Source of the DNA: Desulfobacteraceae bacterium
GTDB lineage: Bacteria > Desulfobacterota > Desulfobacteria > Desulfobacterales > Desulfosalsimonadaceae
DNA length: 64,000 bases
Assembly (NCBI GenBank): GCA_003599885.1
Contig: QZKW01000077.1
Coordinates: forward strand, 1 to 64,000
Direction: 5' to 3'
Shown piece by piece: positions 19,551 to 28,397 of this stretch (position 1 is the first letter of the stretch; the number at the start of each line of letters is the position of its first letter). The translations under genes and the position numbers were made by a program. The notes beneath the pieces are model-generated. The model had not been told where the DNA came from. It did no database searches and was given only the letters and a program-made list of their open reading frames with translations.

Positions 19551-19784
19551 TTACTTTTCTTGATGGGCAAGAAAAGTAACAAAAGAACCCAGCCCGGCGA
19601 TGCGGAAAACTCCCTGCCCCTTCCGGTTTCCGTGGCGTGGGCAAAAACTCGCTGGATGCAGAGGTTCGCCTGGGTGCGTTGTCCCTATATGGTTTATTCC
19701 AGCCGCTGGTGTATTGTCCAAAGGTCCGCTCAAACAGTTTGCCCCCGTGATCCACGGAAACCGGAAGGGGCAGGGCCGCATCGC
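19551..19784 (-). repeat. Structured repeat copy B (inverted relative to copy A)
   Basis: The same layout as copy A on the opposite strand. Outer arms GCGATGCGG (19597-19605) and CCGCATCGC (19776-19784) and middle arms 19612-19649 and 19736-19775 are visible, including a perfect 24-bp stem (19612-19635 with 19752-19775). The terminal 12-bp hairpin is at 19551-19579. Part of the middle stem differs in sequence from copy A but still pairs, which is covariation. Open frames across it are short, overlapping and probably spurious. Confidence 0.7.
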
Positions 19785-19830
19785 AATGGGCTCCCCAACC
19801 CCGGCCGGATGGGTTGCTTGCAGACCGGTT

Positions 19831-19966
19831 GCCGGGAAAAAATCCCGGCCTGCTGTCAAAAATGAAACGCCGCAATTCCAATTCTGACATAATAATGAAG
19901 TATGTAATTTTTTTTGGAGTGCGAGGGCATGTCCTCGCAACAGGCGGCGGCAAGCCGCAGCACTCC
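19831..19966. repeat. Hairpin and three-way-junction repeat
   Basis: GCCGGGA/TCCCGGC form a hairpin at 19831-19849. At 19916-19966 an outer stem GGAGTGC/GCACTCC encloses two smaller hairpins, GCGAGG/CCTCGC (19921-19938) and GCGGC/GCCGC (19944-19958), a cloverleaf-like fold. It lies in the gene-free gap between repeat B and recD2. It looks like a dispersed palindromic intergenic repeat. Confidence 0.5.
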
Positions 19967-20019
19967 ATATATGTATCCTGCGGGGATTTTGGAATTCAGC
20001 CCAGGGTTACTGGGAAAAG

Positions 20020-22197
20020 CTACCGGGACAAAGATTTGAGCCGGTCGGCCAGCCCGGAACACCGCATTTGAGGGGTGTTGTTTTTTAGGGCAATGGACAG
20101 CGCTTTTTTAGACCCGACGATTACCACATGCCTCTGCGCCCGGGTAATGGCGGTATACAGCAGATTCCGCTGGAGCATGATGTAATGCTGGGTAATGAGC
20201 GGCAGGATGACTGCCGGGTATTCCGAACCCTGGGATTTATGCACGGATATGGCATACCCCAGCGCCAGCTCATCGGTCTCATCCATCGTGTATTCGACGT
20301 TTCTGCCGTAATAATTCACGTTCAGCACCTCGCCGGCTTTATCAATGGAAGAAATGATGCCGATATCGCCGTTGAATACTTCTTTTTGATAATTGTTTTT
20401 GAGGTGCATGACCTTATCACCGATTTTAAACCGGTTGTCATTGTGGGACAGGCTGCCTGTTTCGGCGTTCAACTCGGATTGAATCAGCCGGTTCAGGTTG
20501 ATGGTGCCCGCCAACCCCTTGTGCATGGGCGTCAATACCTGGATGTCTTCAATGGGGTGCAGGCCGAAGACATCCGGAAGCTTGCGGGCGCAGAGATCGA
20601 CAATCGTATTGACTACGGTTTCCGGTGTGAGCTCTTCAATAAAATAAAATTCCGCGGTGGCGTCAAAGGCGTCGTTCATGCCGTTTAATTGAGGGAGTTC
20701 TCCCTGCCGCACCCGATGCGCGTTCACAATGATGGGGCTGCTCTGGGCCTGTCTGAAAATGGTATTTAAATAGAAAACAGGGATGTTGCCGGAATTGATC
20801 ATATCCTCCAGCAGGGTTCCCGGTCCCACGGGAGGCAGCTGGTGCGCGTCACCAACCATGATGATCGTCGCTCTCAGCGGAATCGCGCAAAGCAGATGGT
20901 GCATCAGGAGCGTATCCACCATCGATACTTCATCAACAATGACAACGTCTGCGTCAATGGGGTCATCCTGATCTTTTCCAAAGCTCTGTTCTTCAAAATT
21001 GTATTCGAGCAGCTTGTGGATGGTGTGGGCTTTGTGCCCGGTGACTTCTGCCAGTCTTCGGGCAGCCCTGCCGGTGGGAGCCGCCAGACAGACCTGTCTG
21101 CCAAGGATGCGGTTCATCCGGGTGATGGACTTGATGAGCGTGGTTTTCCCGGTTCCCGGTCCCCCGGTAATGACGCTGATCCGGCACGTTATACTTGTTT
21201 CAAGGACGCTGCGCTGCTCTTCGGAAAGACAGAGAATCAGTCTGGATTCCACTTCAGACAGCAGTTCCTCGATGGGCAGGGTGACCGGGTCCGCCGGGAT
21301 GGAAAGCATGGTACGCAGGCGGACGGCAATGGAATTTTCCGCCTGATACATGGTTTTCAGATAAATGGCGACCGAATCCGGTTCATTACGCCGGGAAGAT
21401 GCAACAATTTCCCCGGTCTGACCTAAAAATTCGATGGCCTGCCGGGTGGTTTCAGCGTCGATATCGAATATGCGGTTGACCTTCTCCAGCAGATCGGTTT
21501 CCGGCAAAAATGTGTGGCCATCGTTCAAGGCCTCCCTCAGGAGATTGATGATGCAGGCCTGGGTTCTCTCCCCAAGATTCATTTCAATGCCGGAATTGAC
21601 GGCAATCCGGTCTGCGATGACAAACCCGATACCCGGAATGTCGTTTGCCAGGCAGTAAGGGGATTGTCGGATGATATCAACCGCCTCGCTGCCGTATGCT
21701 TTGAATATCTTGCCCGCGAATGAAGTGTTGACCTTGTTTTCCTGAAGAAATTTCATGAGGGATGTCATGGCGTGATGGGTTTGCCACTGGGCATGAATGG
21801 CAGCTGCTTTTTTGGCGCCGATGCCGCTCACCAGGGCCAGCCGGTCCGGGCCTTCGGCGATGACGGAAAAAGTGTCTTCGCCGAAGGCATCAATGATTCG
21901 AGCGGCTGTTGATGGGCCGATGCCCTTTAAAATGCCGGAAGTCAGATAGGCCCGGATGCCGGAAAGGGTGGACGGCAGAAGGATCTCTGCGGTTTCAAAT
22001 TTGAATTGCTGGCCATATCGGGGGTGAGTTGTCCAGTCGCCGGTGATTTTGATGCTTTCACCCACGCCGGCTTCCGGAAGACAGCCGGTGATAGTGACGG
22101 TCGTTTTGGGGGAATCGGTTTTCAGACGGGCAATGGTAAAGTGGTTTTGGGGGTTATGAAAGGTGATATGCGATAAAATGCCCTGGAGTGAAATCAT
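20020..22197 (-). CDS. recD2: ATP-dependent RecD-like DNA helicase RecD2
   Basis: 725 residues. RecD2 is a 5'-3' superfamily 1B helicase that acts outside RecBCD. An N-terminal OB-like domain (about 1-75) and helix-hairpin-helix repeats (LTSGILKGIGPSTAARII, LVSGIGAKKAAAI) precede the motor: Walker A GGPGTGKTT, QVCLAAPTGRAARRL, Walker B VIVDEVSMVD, GDAHQLPPVG, and the C-terminal VHKSQGSEYPAVILP and LLYTAITRAQRHVVIVG. The length matches full-size RecD2. It is followed at a 71-base gap by rlpA upstream on the same strand. A role in repair or fork restart follows from the family. Confidence 0.95.
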   Translation of the reverse strand: MISLQGILSHITFHNPQNHFTIARLKTDSPKTTVTITGCLPEAGVGESIKITGDWTTHPRYGQQFKFETAEILLPSTLSGIRAYLTSGILKGIGPSTAARIIDAFGEDTFSVIAEGPDRLALVSGIGAKKAAAIHAQWQTHHAMTSLMKFLQENKVNTSFAGKIFKAYGSEAVDIIRQSPYCLANDIPGIGFVIADRIAVNSGIEMNLGERTQACIINLLREALNDGHTFLPETDLLEKVNRIFDIDAETTRQAIEFLGQTGEIVASSRRNEPDSVAIYLKTMYQAENSIAVRLRTMLSIPADPVTLPIEELLSEVESRLILCLSEEQRSVLETSITCRISVITGGPGTGKTTLIKSITRMNRILGRQVCLAAPTGRAARRLAEVTGHKAHTIHKLLEYNFEEQSFGKDQDDPIDADVVIVDEVSMVDTLLMHHLLCAIPLRATIIMVGDAHQLPPVGPGTLLEDMINSGNIPVFYLNTIFRQAQSSPIIVNAHRVRQGELPQLNGMNDAFDATAEFYFIEELTPETVVNTIVDLCARKLPDVFGLHPIEDIQVLTPMHKGLAGTINLNRLIQSELNAETGSLSHNDNRFKIGDKVMHLKNNYQKEVFNGDIGIISSIDKAGEVLNVNYYGRNVEYTMDETDELALGYAISVHKSQGSEYPAVILPLITQHYIMLQRNLLYTAITRAQRHVVIVGSKKALSIALKNNTPQMRCSGLADRLKSLSR

Positions 22198-22268
22198 GGC
22201 CGGTTGTCGCTTTTGTTGTTATTCCGGATTCCGGAAAAAACCGGCGCAGGTTTCATCATCGCCTTATC

Positions 22269-23006
22269 TTATAAATCCCATGCCACAGTGTAAACATTTT
22301 TAAAACCACTGTCTATCAGTTGCTGCTCCACGCGCTGGGCCTGCTGGAGGGAGGTGAACCGTCCCACCCGGACTCTGTAGAGGGTCTGGCCGTCTTTTGT
22401 AAGGGGAGCGATCTGGACGTCTTTCACAACGGATTCAAGGGAAGCCTTAACGCGCTCGGCATTGCCCTTATCGCCAAAAGAGCCTGCCTGTACGGTGAAG
22501 TCGCCGGTAAAATATACACTCCCCCTGGCTTTCCCTTCTAATTTATCAATCACGTCTTCATCTTTTCCAAGGGCGATGATTTCCACCGGCGCGGTTCCCT
22601 TCGGAACCATATCGATCTCCTGGGCGGCACTGTAAGACAAATCGATAATCCGGTCACGGCAATACGGGCCCCGGTCATTGACACGGACAATGGTGGTTTT
22701 GTTGTTTTCCCTATTGGTTACGGACAGCATCGTGCCAAACGGCAATGTTTTGTGAGCCGCAGTCATGGCATACATGCTGTATACTTCACAATTGGCGGTT
22801 TTTTCGCCGTGAAACGGATCTCCATACCAGGAGGCCACGCCCTGCTCCCGGAATCCATCGGCGCTGTCTATGGGGTGGTAGACCTGCCCATCAATTTCAT
22901 AGGCGGTTTTGTCCGTCACGGGTGTGGGGGGCGGCAATGGTTTTTTCGCTCCACAGCCGGAAATCAGTGTTGCGGTCAAAATGATTAAAACTATGGATTT
23001 CATCAT
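22269..23006 (-). CDS. rlpA: RlpA septal lytic transglycosylase, lipoprotein with SPOR domain
   Basis: 245 residues. A lipoprotein signal (LISGC, Cys about 18) anchors the protein, probably in the outer membrane. The double-psi beta-barrel (about 55-145) carries GVASWYGDPFHG and the catalytic VNDRGPYCRDRIIDLS. A C-terminal SPOR domain (about 165-243, with FTVQAGSFGDKGNAERVKASL) binds denuded septal glycan. RlpA cleaves naked glycan strands during daughter-cell separation. Gene order with recD2 and lon gives no functional link. Confidence 0.93.
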   Translation of the reverse strand: MMKSIVLIILTATLISGCGAKKPLPPPTPVTDKTAYEIDGQVYHPIDSADGFREQGVASWYGDPFHGEKTANCEVYSMYAMTAAHKTLPFGTMLSVTNRENNKTTIVRVNDRGPYCRDRIIDLSYSAAQEIDMVPKGTAPVEIIALGKDEDVIDKLEGKARGSVYFTGDFTVQAGSFGDKGNAERVKASLESVVKDVQIAPLTKDGQTLYRVRVGRFTSLQQAQRVEQQLIDSGFKNVYTVAWDL

Positions 23007-23039
23007 GGCGAAGACCGTTTCCTTTTTGGTAAAGCCAGT

Positions 23040-23116
23040 ATTCAGGAGACAGGAGTCAGAAGTCAGAATAGAAATGATATTTATCCTTTTTTAATTCTGG
23101 ATGCTGACTCCTGAAT
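23040..23116. repeat. Inverted degenerate CAGGAGTCAG repeats
   Basis: ATTCAGGAGACAGGAGTCAG on the plus strand (from 23039) faces a minus-strand copy ATTCAGGAGTCAG (ending about 23116) in the rlpA-lon gap. The arms could form a hairpin and act as a terminator for lon transcription. Short GTCAGGA-type repeats of this kind are low-complexity intergenic sequence. Confidence 0.4.
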
Positions 23117-23130
23117 TCCGGATTCCGCAT

Positions 23131-25494
23131 TTATTTATTCAGCGCGATTTTTAAGACGTCTTTCATGTTGTCCACAAAATGAAATTTAATGGCGGTTTTG
23201 ACATTTTTAGGAACATCCAGCAAGTCTTTTTCGCATAATTTCGGCATGATAATGGTTTTAATGCCGGACCGGTGAGCGGCCAGCACTTTTTCCTTGATCC
23301 CGCCCACCGGCAGAACCTGGCCCCGCAGGGTGATTTCCCCGGTCATGGCAAGATCCTTATGCGTGGTGGTGCCGGTCAATACGGAGGCGATGGCGGTCAG
23401 CATGGTCACGCCCGCAGACGGGCCATCCTTGGGAGTGGCGCCCGCCGGCACATGAATGTGGATATCATGCTTTTGGAAAAAATCTTCCGCTACACCGATG
23501 GATTTGGCGTTGGAACGCAGATAACTCAAGGCTGCTGTCGCCGACTCCTTCATCACATCACCCAGCTGGCCGGTTAATGTTAATTTCCCGTTTCCCTGCA
23601 TGGCCGTGGCCTCAATAAACAGGATATCTCCGCCGGCTTCCGTCCATGCAAGCCCCATAACCACACCGGGTGTGGCCACCCGTCTTTTCATATCATTGGT
23701 GATGCGCACCGGCCCGAGGTATTTGGTCAGGTTTTTGGTGGTAATCTCCACGGATTCTTTTTCTTCTTTGGCGATACTGGCGGCAACCCCCCGGCAGGTA
23801 TTGCCGATTTCCCGCTCCAAATTTCTCAGGCCCGCCTCCAGGGTATACCCGGTGATGATTTGTCTGGTCGCGCCTTTGGTAAAGGAAATCTGGTCTTTCT
23901 TCAGGCCATTGGCCTCCCGCTGCCTGGGTATCAGATACCGCGAGGCGATTTTTAATTTTTCATCCAGGGTGTAGCCGGCCAGGCGCAGAACTTCCATCCG
24001 GTCCCGGAGGGGGGGCGGAATGGTATCCAGAACGTTGGCGGTTGTGATAAAGAGAACTTTGGAAAGATCAAACGGCACATCCAGGTAATGGTCTTCAAAG
24101 GAAAAATTCTGTTCCGGGTCCAGCACTTCCAATAGTGCGGAAGAGGGGTCTCCGCGAAAATCGCTGCCCACCTTGTCGATTTCATCCAGCATAAATACCG
24201 GGTTATTGGTCCCGGCCCGGCGGATACTCTGAATGATGCGGCCGGGCAGGGCCCCCACATAAGTTCGCCGATGCCCCCGGATTTCCGCCTCATCCCGGAT
24301 GCCGCCCAGGGCGACCCGAATAAAGTTTCTCCCCAGTGCGTTTGCAATGGAGTGGCCCAGTGATGTTTTTCCGACTCCGGGCGGGCCGACCAGGCACAGG
24401 ATGGGGCCCTTGATATTCGGGTTCAGTTTTCTGACGGCCAGGTATTCGAGAATCCTTTTTTTTGCTTTTTCCAGACCAAAATGGTCGGCGTCTAACATTT
24501 TCTGCGCCTTATTCAGATCCAGGTTGTCCGTTGACGCTTCATTCCAGGGAAGCTGGGTGATCCAATCCAGATAAGTGAGCGCCACCGAGTATTCGGCGGA
24601 TGATGGATGCATGCGGGACAATCGGTTCAGTTCGCGTTCCGCTTCTTTTGCTGCGACTTCCGGCAGGTTTTTTTCCGCTATTTTGGTCCGGTATTCATCC
24701 ACTTCCACCCGGCTTTCGTCCGTATCCCCCAGTTCTTCCCGGATTGCCTTGAGCTGCTGACGCAGATAATAATCGCGCTGCTGTTTGTCCATGTCGCCCT
24801 TGACCTGGTTCTGGATTTTATGACCCATTTCCAGGATTTCGAGCTGGTAGTTGACCATGCGGGTGACTTTGTTCAGGCGTTCACGAATATCGAGTGTTTC
24901 CAGTATTTCCTGCTTTTCCTGGGTGGTGGTATTGATCGTGGACGTGATCAGGTCTGCCAGGGTATCGGGTTCATCCAGGGTTTTGGCCATTGCCGCAATT
25001 TCCGGCGGCAGGCCTGTGGACAGTTCCACGACGCGCTGATACTGATTGATCAGGTTTGCCATCAGCGCTTCGATTTCCTTGTCTTTTTTCCATGGGAGCT
25101 CCAGATTCTCTATTCGGGCCCGCAAATACGGATTGTCGGCTGTATATTCGGCAATTTTAAAGCGCCCTATTCCCTGAAGGAGAAGCTGGGCTTTATCTTC
25201 ATCCACCTTAGCCATTTTCAGGATAACCGCACTCGACCCCATTGTATAAAGATCGTCGGGTGAATACTGGTTCTTGGGGTCATTGCTTTTTGAAGTCACG
25301 GTGCCGATAAGCCGGTTTTTTGACATGGCTTCATCGATCAGCTGAATGGATTCTTTTTGCAGAACAATCAGCGGCAGAACCATTTTCGGGAACATCACCA
25401 CATCGACCAATGGAAGAATCGGCAGATTGTCCGGTATTTTTTTTTCATTTGCTTTTTCACTGGCGTCAGATTCAGACGGTTTTTTTTTGCTCAT
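23131..25494 (-). CDS. lon: ATP-dependent protease Lon
   Basis: 787 residues, normal LonA length. The N-terminal substrate-binding domain (about 22-220) starts [19 protein letters not shown]. The AAA+ domain has Walker [10 protein letters not shown] and Walker [10 protein letters not shown]. The C-terminal protease domain carries the catalytic Ser in [11 protein letters not shown] and Lys in [12 protein letters not shown]. Lon degrades misfolded and regulatory proteins. A good GGAGG site precedes the ATG. It lies downstream of hsp20 on the same strand, so two classical stress genes are neighbours. No sigma32 boxes are certain. Confidence 0.97.
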   Translation of the reverse strand: MSKKKPSESDASEKANEKKIPDNLPILPLVDVVMFPKMVLPLIVLQKESIQLIDEAMSKNRLIGTVTSKSNDPKNQYSPDDLYTMGSSAVILKMAKVDEDKAQLLLQGIGRFKIAEYTADNPYLRARIENLELPWKKDKEIEALMANLINQYQRVVELSTGLPPEIAAMAKTLDEPDTLADLITSTINTTTQEKQEILETLDIRERLNKVTRMVNYQLEILEMGHKIQNQVKGDMDKQQRDYYLRQQLKAIREELGDTDESRVEVDEYRTKIAEKNLPEVAAKEAERELNRLSRMHPSSAEYSVALTYLDWITQLPWNEASTDNLDLNKAQKMLDADHFGLEKAKKRILEYLAVRKLNPNIKGPILCLVGPPGVGKTSLGHSIANALGRNFIRVALGGIRDEAEIRGHRRTYVGALPGRIIQSIRRAGTNNPVFMLDEIDKVGSDFRGDPSSALLEVLDPEQNFSFEDHYLDVPFDLSKVLFITTANVLDTIPPPLRDRMEVLRLAGYTLDEKLKIASRYLIPRQREANGLKKDQISFTKGATRQIITGYTLEAGLRNLEREIGNTCRGVAASIAKEEKESVEITTKNLTKYLGPVRITNDMKRRVATPGVVMGLAWTEAGGDILFIEATAMQGNGKLTLTGQLGDVMKESATAALSYLRSNAKSIGVAEDFFQKHDIHIHVPAGATPKDGPSAGVTMLTAIASVLTGTTTHKDLAMTGEITLRGQVLPVGGIKEKVLAAHRSGIKTIIMPKLCEKDLLDVPKNVKTAIKFHFVDNMKDVLKIALNK

Positions 25495-25673
25495 GGAGAA
25501 CCTCCGGATCAGGGCATAAAAAACTGCATTGCTGCAGTAATGTTATAATTAAAGAGATGATGACGGTTGCCGATAAATATACTTATGATTGACAGCTTTT
25601 CAACAGGCCGATCTCCGGCGGGCAGAAAGGTCGTCATTCTGCGTGACTTTCGATGCCGGCAGAGAACCTTGCT

Positions 25674-26123
25674 CTATTCATCGGTAATCCGGACCCGGTA
25701 GGTGGTTTCAAGTGAAGATAATTTTTTCAGGTGAATATGCAGCATCCCTTTTTTATAGCTGGCTGTAACATTTTCCGTGTCAATGGGCACGTTCAGCCTC
25801 AGAATTCTTTCAAATGACCCATATTGAATCTCAGCCAGCCGGTACCTGCCATTCTCGGTTACTGGCGCGGCTTCCCGTATGCCGGCGATGCGGATAGCCC
25901 GGCTGTTGATCTCCAGCTCCAGATGCTCCTTGTCAACGCCGGGGATTTCAGCGGTGATAAGGATTTCCTCGGACATTTCATAGATATCGAGTTGGGGCTT
26001 CCAGGAATTTTTTGCAAATGAAAACATGGGGTTCATGGTCTGGAACATTTCTGCGATGGTCTTTTCAAATTTGGACCCCACCCCATCAAAATCATTGGCA
26101 AAGCGAATTTTGATAAACTCCAT
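25674..26123 (-). CDS. Small heat shock protein Hsp20 family
   Basis: 149 residues from the ATG at 26123, which follows GCAGGAGCC; the open frame continues upstream but has no better start. The alpha-crystallin domain (about 45-149) shows PQLDIYEMSEEILITAEIPG, KEHLELEINSRAIRIAG, YRLAEIQYGSFERILRLNVP and KKGMLHIHLKK. Such proteins hold unfolding proteins without ATP. The short N-terminal arm is typical of small family members. It is upstream of lon with a 179-base gap and may have its own transcript. Confidence 0.93.
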   Translation of the reverse strand: MEFIKIRFANDFDGVGSKFEKTIAEMFQTMNPMFSFAKNSWKPQLDIYEMSEEILITAEIPGVDKEHLELEINSRAIRIAGIREAAPVTENGRYRLAEIQYGSFERILRLNVPIDTENVTASYKKGMLHIHLKKLSSLETTYRVRITDE

Positions 26124-26332
26124 GTGTGGCTCCTGCTTATTAATTAATCTGGTGGATAAAAAAAGCGATGGTTTCTTATTTAAAGACATAAAAATATCAC
26201 GCAACGGTGGGTTTGTAAAGTAAAGTTCCGGAAGAGAAGCTTGGAAAACCCTTGTATGGAATCAGCAGAACGGTTGCGCCGTTCAATTTTTGATAAATTC
26301 ATAATAGTTTACTTAAAATTAAAAAAAATGAA

Positions 26333-26361
26333 TTTACTTTTACGAAAAATATATTTATATT
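26333..26361 (+). promoter_or_regulatory. Promoter of the wHTH-GHKL-STAS-like gene
   Basis: TTTACT (26333-26338), a 17-base spacer, then TATATT (26356-26361) in an AT-rich stretch, 24 bases before the start codon, which has an AAAGGAA ribosome site. Confidence 0.5.
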
Positions 26362-26384
26362 AACTTTAAAAAAGGAATTTTGCA

Positions 26385-27410
26385 ATGAAGTTAACGAAAG
26401 AAGTCGTAGCGGCTATCAAAAGCTATATAATTGACAACGTTAGGTCATTTCCAAACACCTTAACAAATAATGTCGTTGAATATTTTGAAATTACAAAGCC
26501 AACAGTACTCAAATATATTAATGAGCTTATTGAAGAAGGGGTACTTGTTAAAAAAGGGCAAGGTAGGTCCCCCAAATATGCGTTAAAAGTAAAAGTTAAT
26601 AAATTTCAATATACCATTAATGAGAAAATAGCTGAAGATGTGATTTGGCGAGAGGATATATACCCGATATTAGATCCATTATCGCAAAATGTGCTACTTG
26701 CGTGCAATTATGGCCTAACGGAAATGGTGAACAATGTAATTGATCATTCTGAAGCCAAAAATTTTTATATTGAAATAAAACAAGATTGCTTAACCATTAC
26801 TTTTATAATTTCGGATTCCGGTATCGGTATTTTTAAAAAGATACAAAAAGTTTTGGAACTTGATGACCCAAAACACTCCATATTGGAACTTGCAAAAGGA
26901 AAGTTTACTTCTGATCCCAATAACCACACAGGGGAAGGAGTTTTTTTTACATCAAAAATCTTCAATGAGTTTATAATTATATCGTATAATCTTTCATTTA
27001 TTGGCAATCCAAACCTTGAGGTTTTATTTCAAGATGTGGGTGAGGAAATAGAAGGGACGACCGTCATGATGATGATACAGAAACAGTCCAATATAGCAAT
27101 CGCTGATGTTTTTAATGAATATACAAATCCAGACAAGGAACCTGGGTTTCACAAAACAATTGTTCCCGTAAAATTGATGCAATATGAAGGGGAAGCTTTA
27201 TTATCAAGATCTCAGGCGAAAAGACTGATACAAAGATTTGATAAATTTTTGGAGGTGGTTTTGGATTTTGAGGGGGTCAATATTATTGGTCAGGCATTTG
27301 CTGACGAGGTTTTCAGAGTATTTCAAAATGAACATCCTAATGTTCATTTAACGCCCGCTAATACAACAACCGAAATAAAGAATATGATAATCCGAGCCTC
27401 TAAACATTAA
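26385..27410 (+). CDS. wHTH + GHKL ATPase + STAS-like (DUF4325) regulator
   Basis: 341 residues. A winged helix (about 1-68, with TLTNNVVEYFEITKPTVLKYINEL) is followed by a GHKL ATPase like anti-sigma kinases (about 95-240): N-box LTEMVNNVIDHSEA, G1 IISDSGIGIF and G2-like NNHTGEGVFFTSKIF. A C-terminal STAS-like DUF4325 domain (about 262-335) has the Ser in LLSRSQAKRLIQRF and VLDFEGVNIIGQAFADEVF. It thus joins a DNA-binding head, a kinase-like module and its usual type of partner in one chain. It is far more AT-rich than its neighbours and lies next to an integration hotspot, which suggests transfer. The output is unknown. Confidence 0.82.
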   Translation: MKLTKEVVAAIKSYIIDNVRSFPNTLTNNVVEYFEITKPTVLKYINELIEEGVLVKKGQGRSPKYALKVKVNKFQYTINEKIAEDVIWREDIYPILDPLSQNVLLACNYGLTEMVNNVIDHSEAKNFYIEIKQDCLTITFIISDSGIGIFKKIQKVLELDDPKHSILELAKGKFTSDPNNHTGEGVFFTSKIFNEFIIISYNLSFIGNPNLEVLFQDVGEEIEGTTVMMMIQKQSNIAIADVFNEYTNPDKEPGFHKTIVPVKLMQYEGEALLSRSQAKRLIQRFDKFLEVVLDFEGVNIIGQAFADEVFRVFQNEHPNVHLTPANTTTEIKNMIIRASKH

Positions 27411-27454
27411 TTACTTTTTCTGCTTATCCGCATAATCTCGACAAGGGGGCAAAA

Positions 27455-27490
27455 TTTACACTGGTCACAAAGTGGTCACAAGAGTGTAAA
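27455..27490 (+). repeat. Arm-type-like direct repeat within an inverted repeat
   Basis: TGGTCACAA occurs twice, 11 bases apart (27462-27470 and 27473-27481), inside the inverted repeat TTTACACT/AGTGTAAA (27455-27462 and 27483-27490). The doubled 9-mer and its spacing copy the layout of the integrase arm repeats at 27774 and 41680. Its distance to the att sequence at 27611 equals that of the right-end arm repeat to the tRNA. It may be an end of an older integrative element. Confidence 0.5.
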
Positions 27491-27570
27491 TAATGAAACT
27501 CCCGGTTTCTTTAAATCCCTGTCAATAAACAGTTCAAGCAATATCGTTCTTCTGCTTTACAAATAAAAAA

Positions 27571-27600
27571 GGGTTTATAAGAATTCGTTCTTATAAACCC
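27571..27600 (-). terminator. Original tRNA-Val terminator, displaced
   Basis: A 13-bp perfect stem GGGTTTATAAGAA/TTCTTATAAACCC with a TTCG loop, followed on the minus strand by a T-run (complement of AAAAAA before 27571). It sits 10 bases beyond the displaced tRNA 3' copy, where the tRNA transcript would once have ended. Confidence 0.75.
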
Positions 27601-27610
27601 TTGAATTTTA

Positions 27611-27655
27611 TGGTAGGCGGTAATGGATTTGAACCATCGACTTCTACCGTGTGAA
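27611..27655 (-). repeat. attL: displaced 3' part of tRNA-Val
   Basis: 45 bases matching the tRNA-Val 3' end (41829-41873) with only two differences. The match runs from the CCA end through the T-arm into the anticodon loop and then stops. The two differences lie opposite each other in the T-stem, so pairing is kept. This is the far end of the integrated element. Confidence 0.88.
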
Positions 27656-27773
27656 TCTGATTGAATTTATTATCAATATCTATAAAAAATAAACAAGATG
27701 CAATAAAATCAAACACTATTATTGATCATATTGTTTCTTGTTTTTTGGAATTTTCTGCATTTTTTTAATGTGA

Positions 27774-27793
27774 TGGTAGCAATTTGGTAGCAG
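27774..27793 (+). promoter_or_regulatory. Left integrase arm-type site
   Basis: TGGTAGCAATTTGGTAGCAG consists of two 9-mers spaced 11 bases apart. The same sequence with two central changes (AA for TT) occurs at 41680-41699 in the same orientation. Matching doubled sites just inside each end fit arm-type binding sites of the element's tyrosine integrase. Confidence 0.6.
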
Positions 27794-27799
27794 TTTTTT

Positions 27800-28099
27800 T
27801 CCGTCAAAATTATTTTGATTTTCTTTTCAAGCATGGTAAGGTCTTTCCAGGTGATGAAAGTTGGCCCCGGAGCCCATAGCTTTCATTGTCTGTCCGCTCC
27901 ATCCGGGGGAGTGAGACCCCACTTTCCGACCTATTTTCCCTGTCAATCAGACAAAAACCAACTTCCCCCCAAAATGGCCCAGCCGTGCCGGCAACTGGGC
28001 CAGCGGGCCGCCTCCTATCCCCCGGCAGGGTCCGGCCACAACCCGCTTAAAAAACGTATCACAATGAAACGCCTTGTCACGCGCCCGCCAAACTCCCGG
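27800..28099. other. Gene-free GC-skewed stretch inside the element
   Basis: C-rich on the plus strand, with a GGCCCAG/CTGGGCC hairpin (27976-28001). An open frame on the plus strand is Pro/Arg/Ser-rich and lacks a ribosome site, so I do not call it. A terminator for the toxin-antitoxin pair or a transfer or packaging site is possible but unsupported. Confidence 0.35.
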
Positions 28100-28396
28100 T
28101 CATGCCGCCTTTTCTTTGATGCCGATATTTAAGGACAGCCCTAGAGTATCCAGTAATTTATTCAAGCTTGAAAGATTCGGATTTCCATTTTCAGAAAGCA
28201 TCCGGTACATGGTTTCCCGGTTAAGATTCGATTCCCGGGCAGCCCGTGTCATGCCTTTGGCTTTCGCCACGTCCCTAAGCGCCAACATGAACATTTCCTG
28301 AGATCCTTCCCTTAATGCCTCGTTCAGATATTCAGAGGCATATTCAGGGTTCTGCAACCGTTTCAACAGTCCTTTTTCGTAATTCACGATAGCCAT
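28100..28396 (-). CDS. HTH antitoxin of a toxin-antitoxin pair
   Basis: 98 residues starting MAIVNYEKGLLKRLQNPEYA. The pattern YASEYLNEALREG followed by a helix-turn-helix (KGMTRAARESNLNRETMYRMLSENGNPNLSSLNKLLDTLGL) is typical of HigA-2-like putative addiction-module antidotes. It starts one base after the toxin stop codon, so translation is coupled. Expected roles are toxin neutralisation and operon repression. It is the leftmost gene of the integrated element and may stabilise it. Confidence 0.85.
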   Translation of the reverse strand: MAIVNYEKGLLKRLQNPEYASEYLNEALREGSQEMFMLALRDVAKAKGMTRAARESNLNRETMYRMLSENGNPNLSSLNKLLDTLGLSLNIGIKEKAA

Positions 28397-28397
28397 T

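Noticed and set aside
19525-19968. Overlapping open frames over repeat B
   Set aside because: Same reason as for copy A; several frames are open at once because the sequence is GC-rich and repetitive.
27815-28132. Plus-strand frame of about 105 codons at the left end of the element
   Set aside because: Pro/Arg/Ser-rich, no ribosome site, and its end runs antisense into the antitoxin gene.
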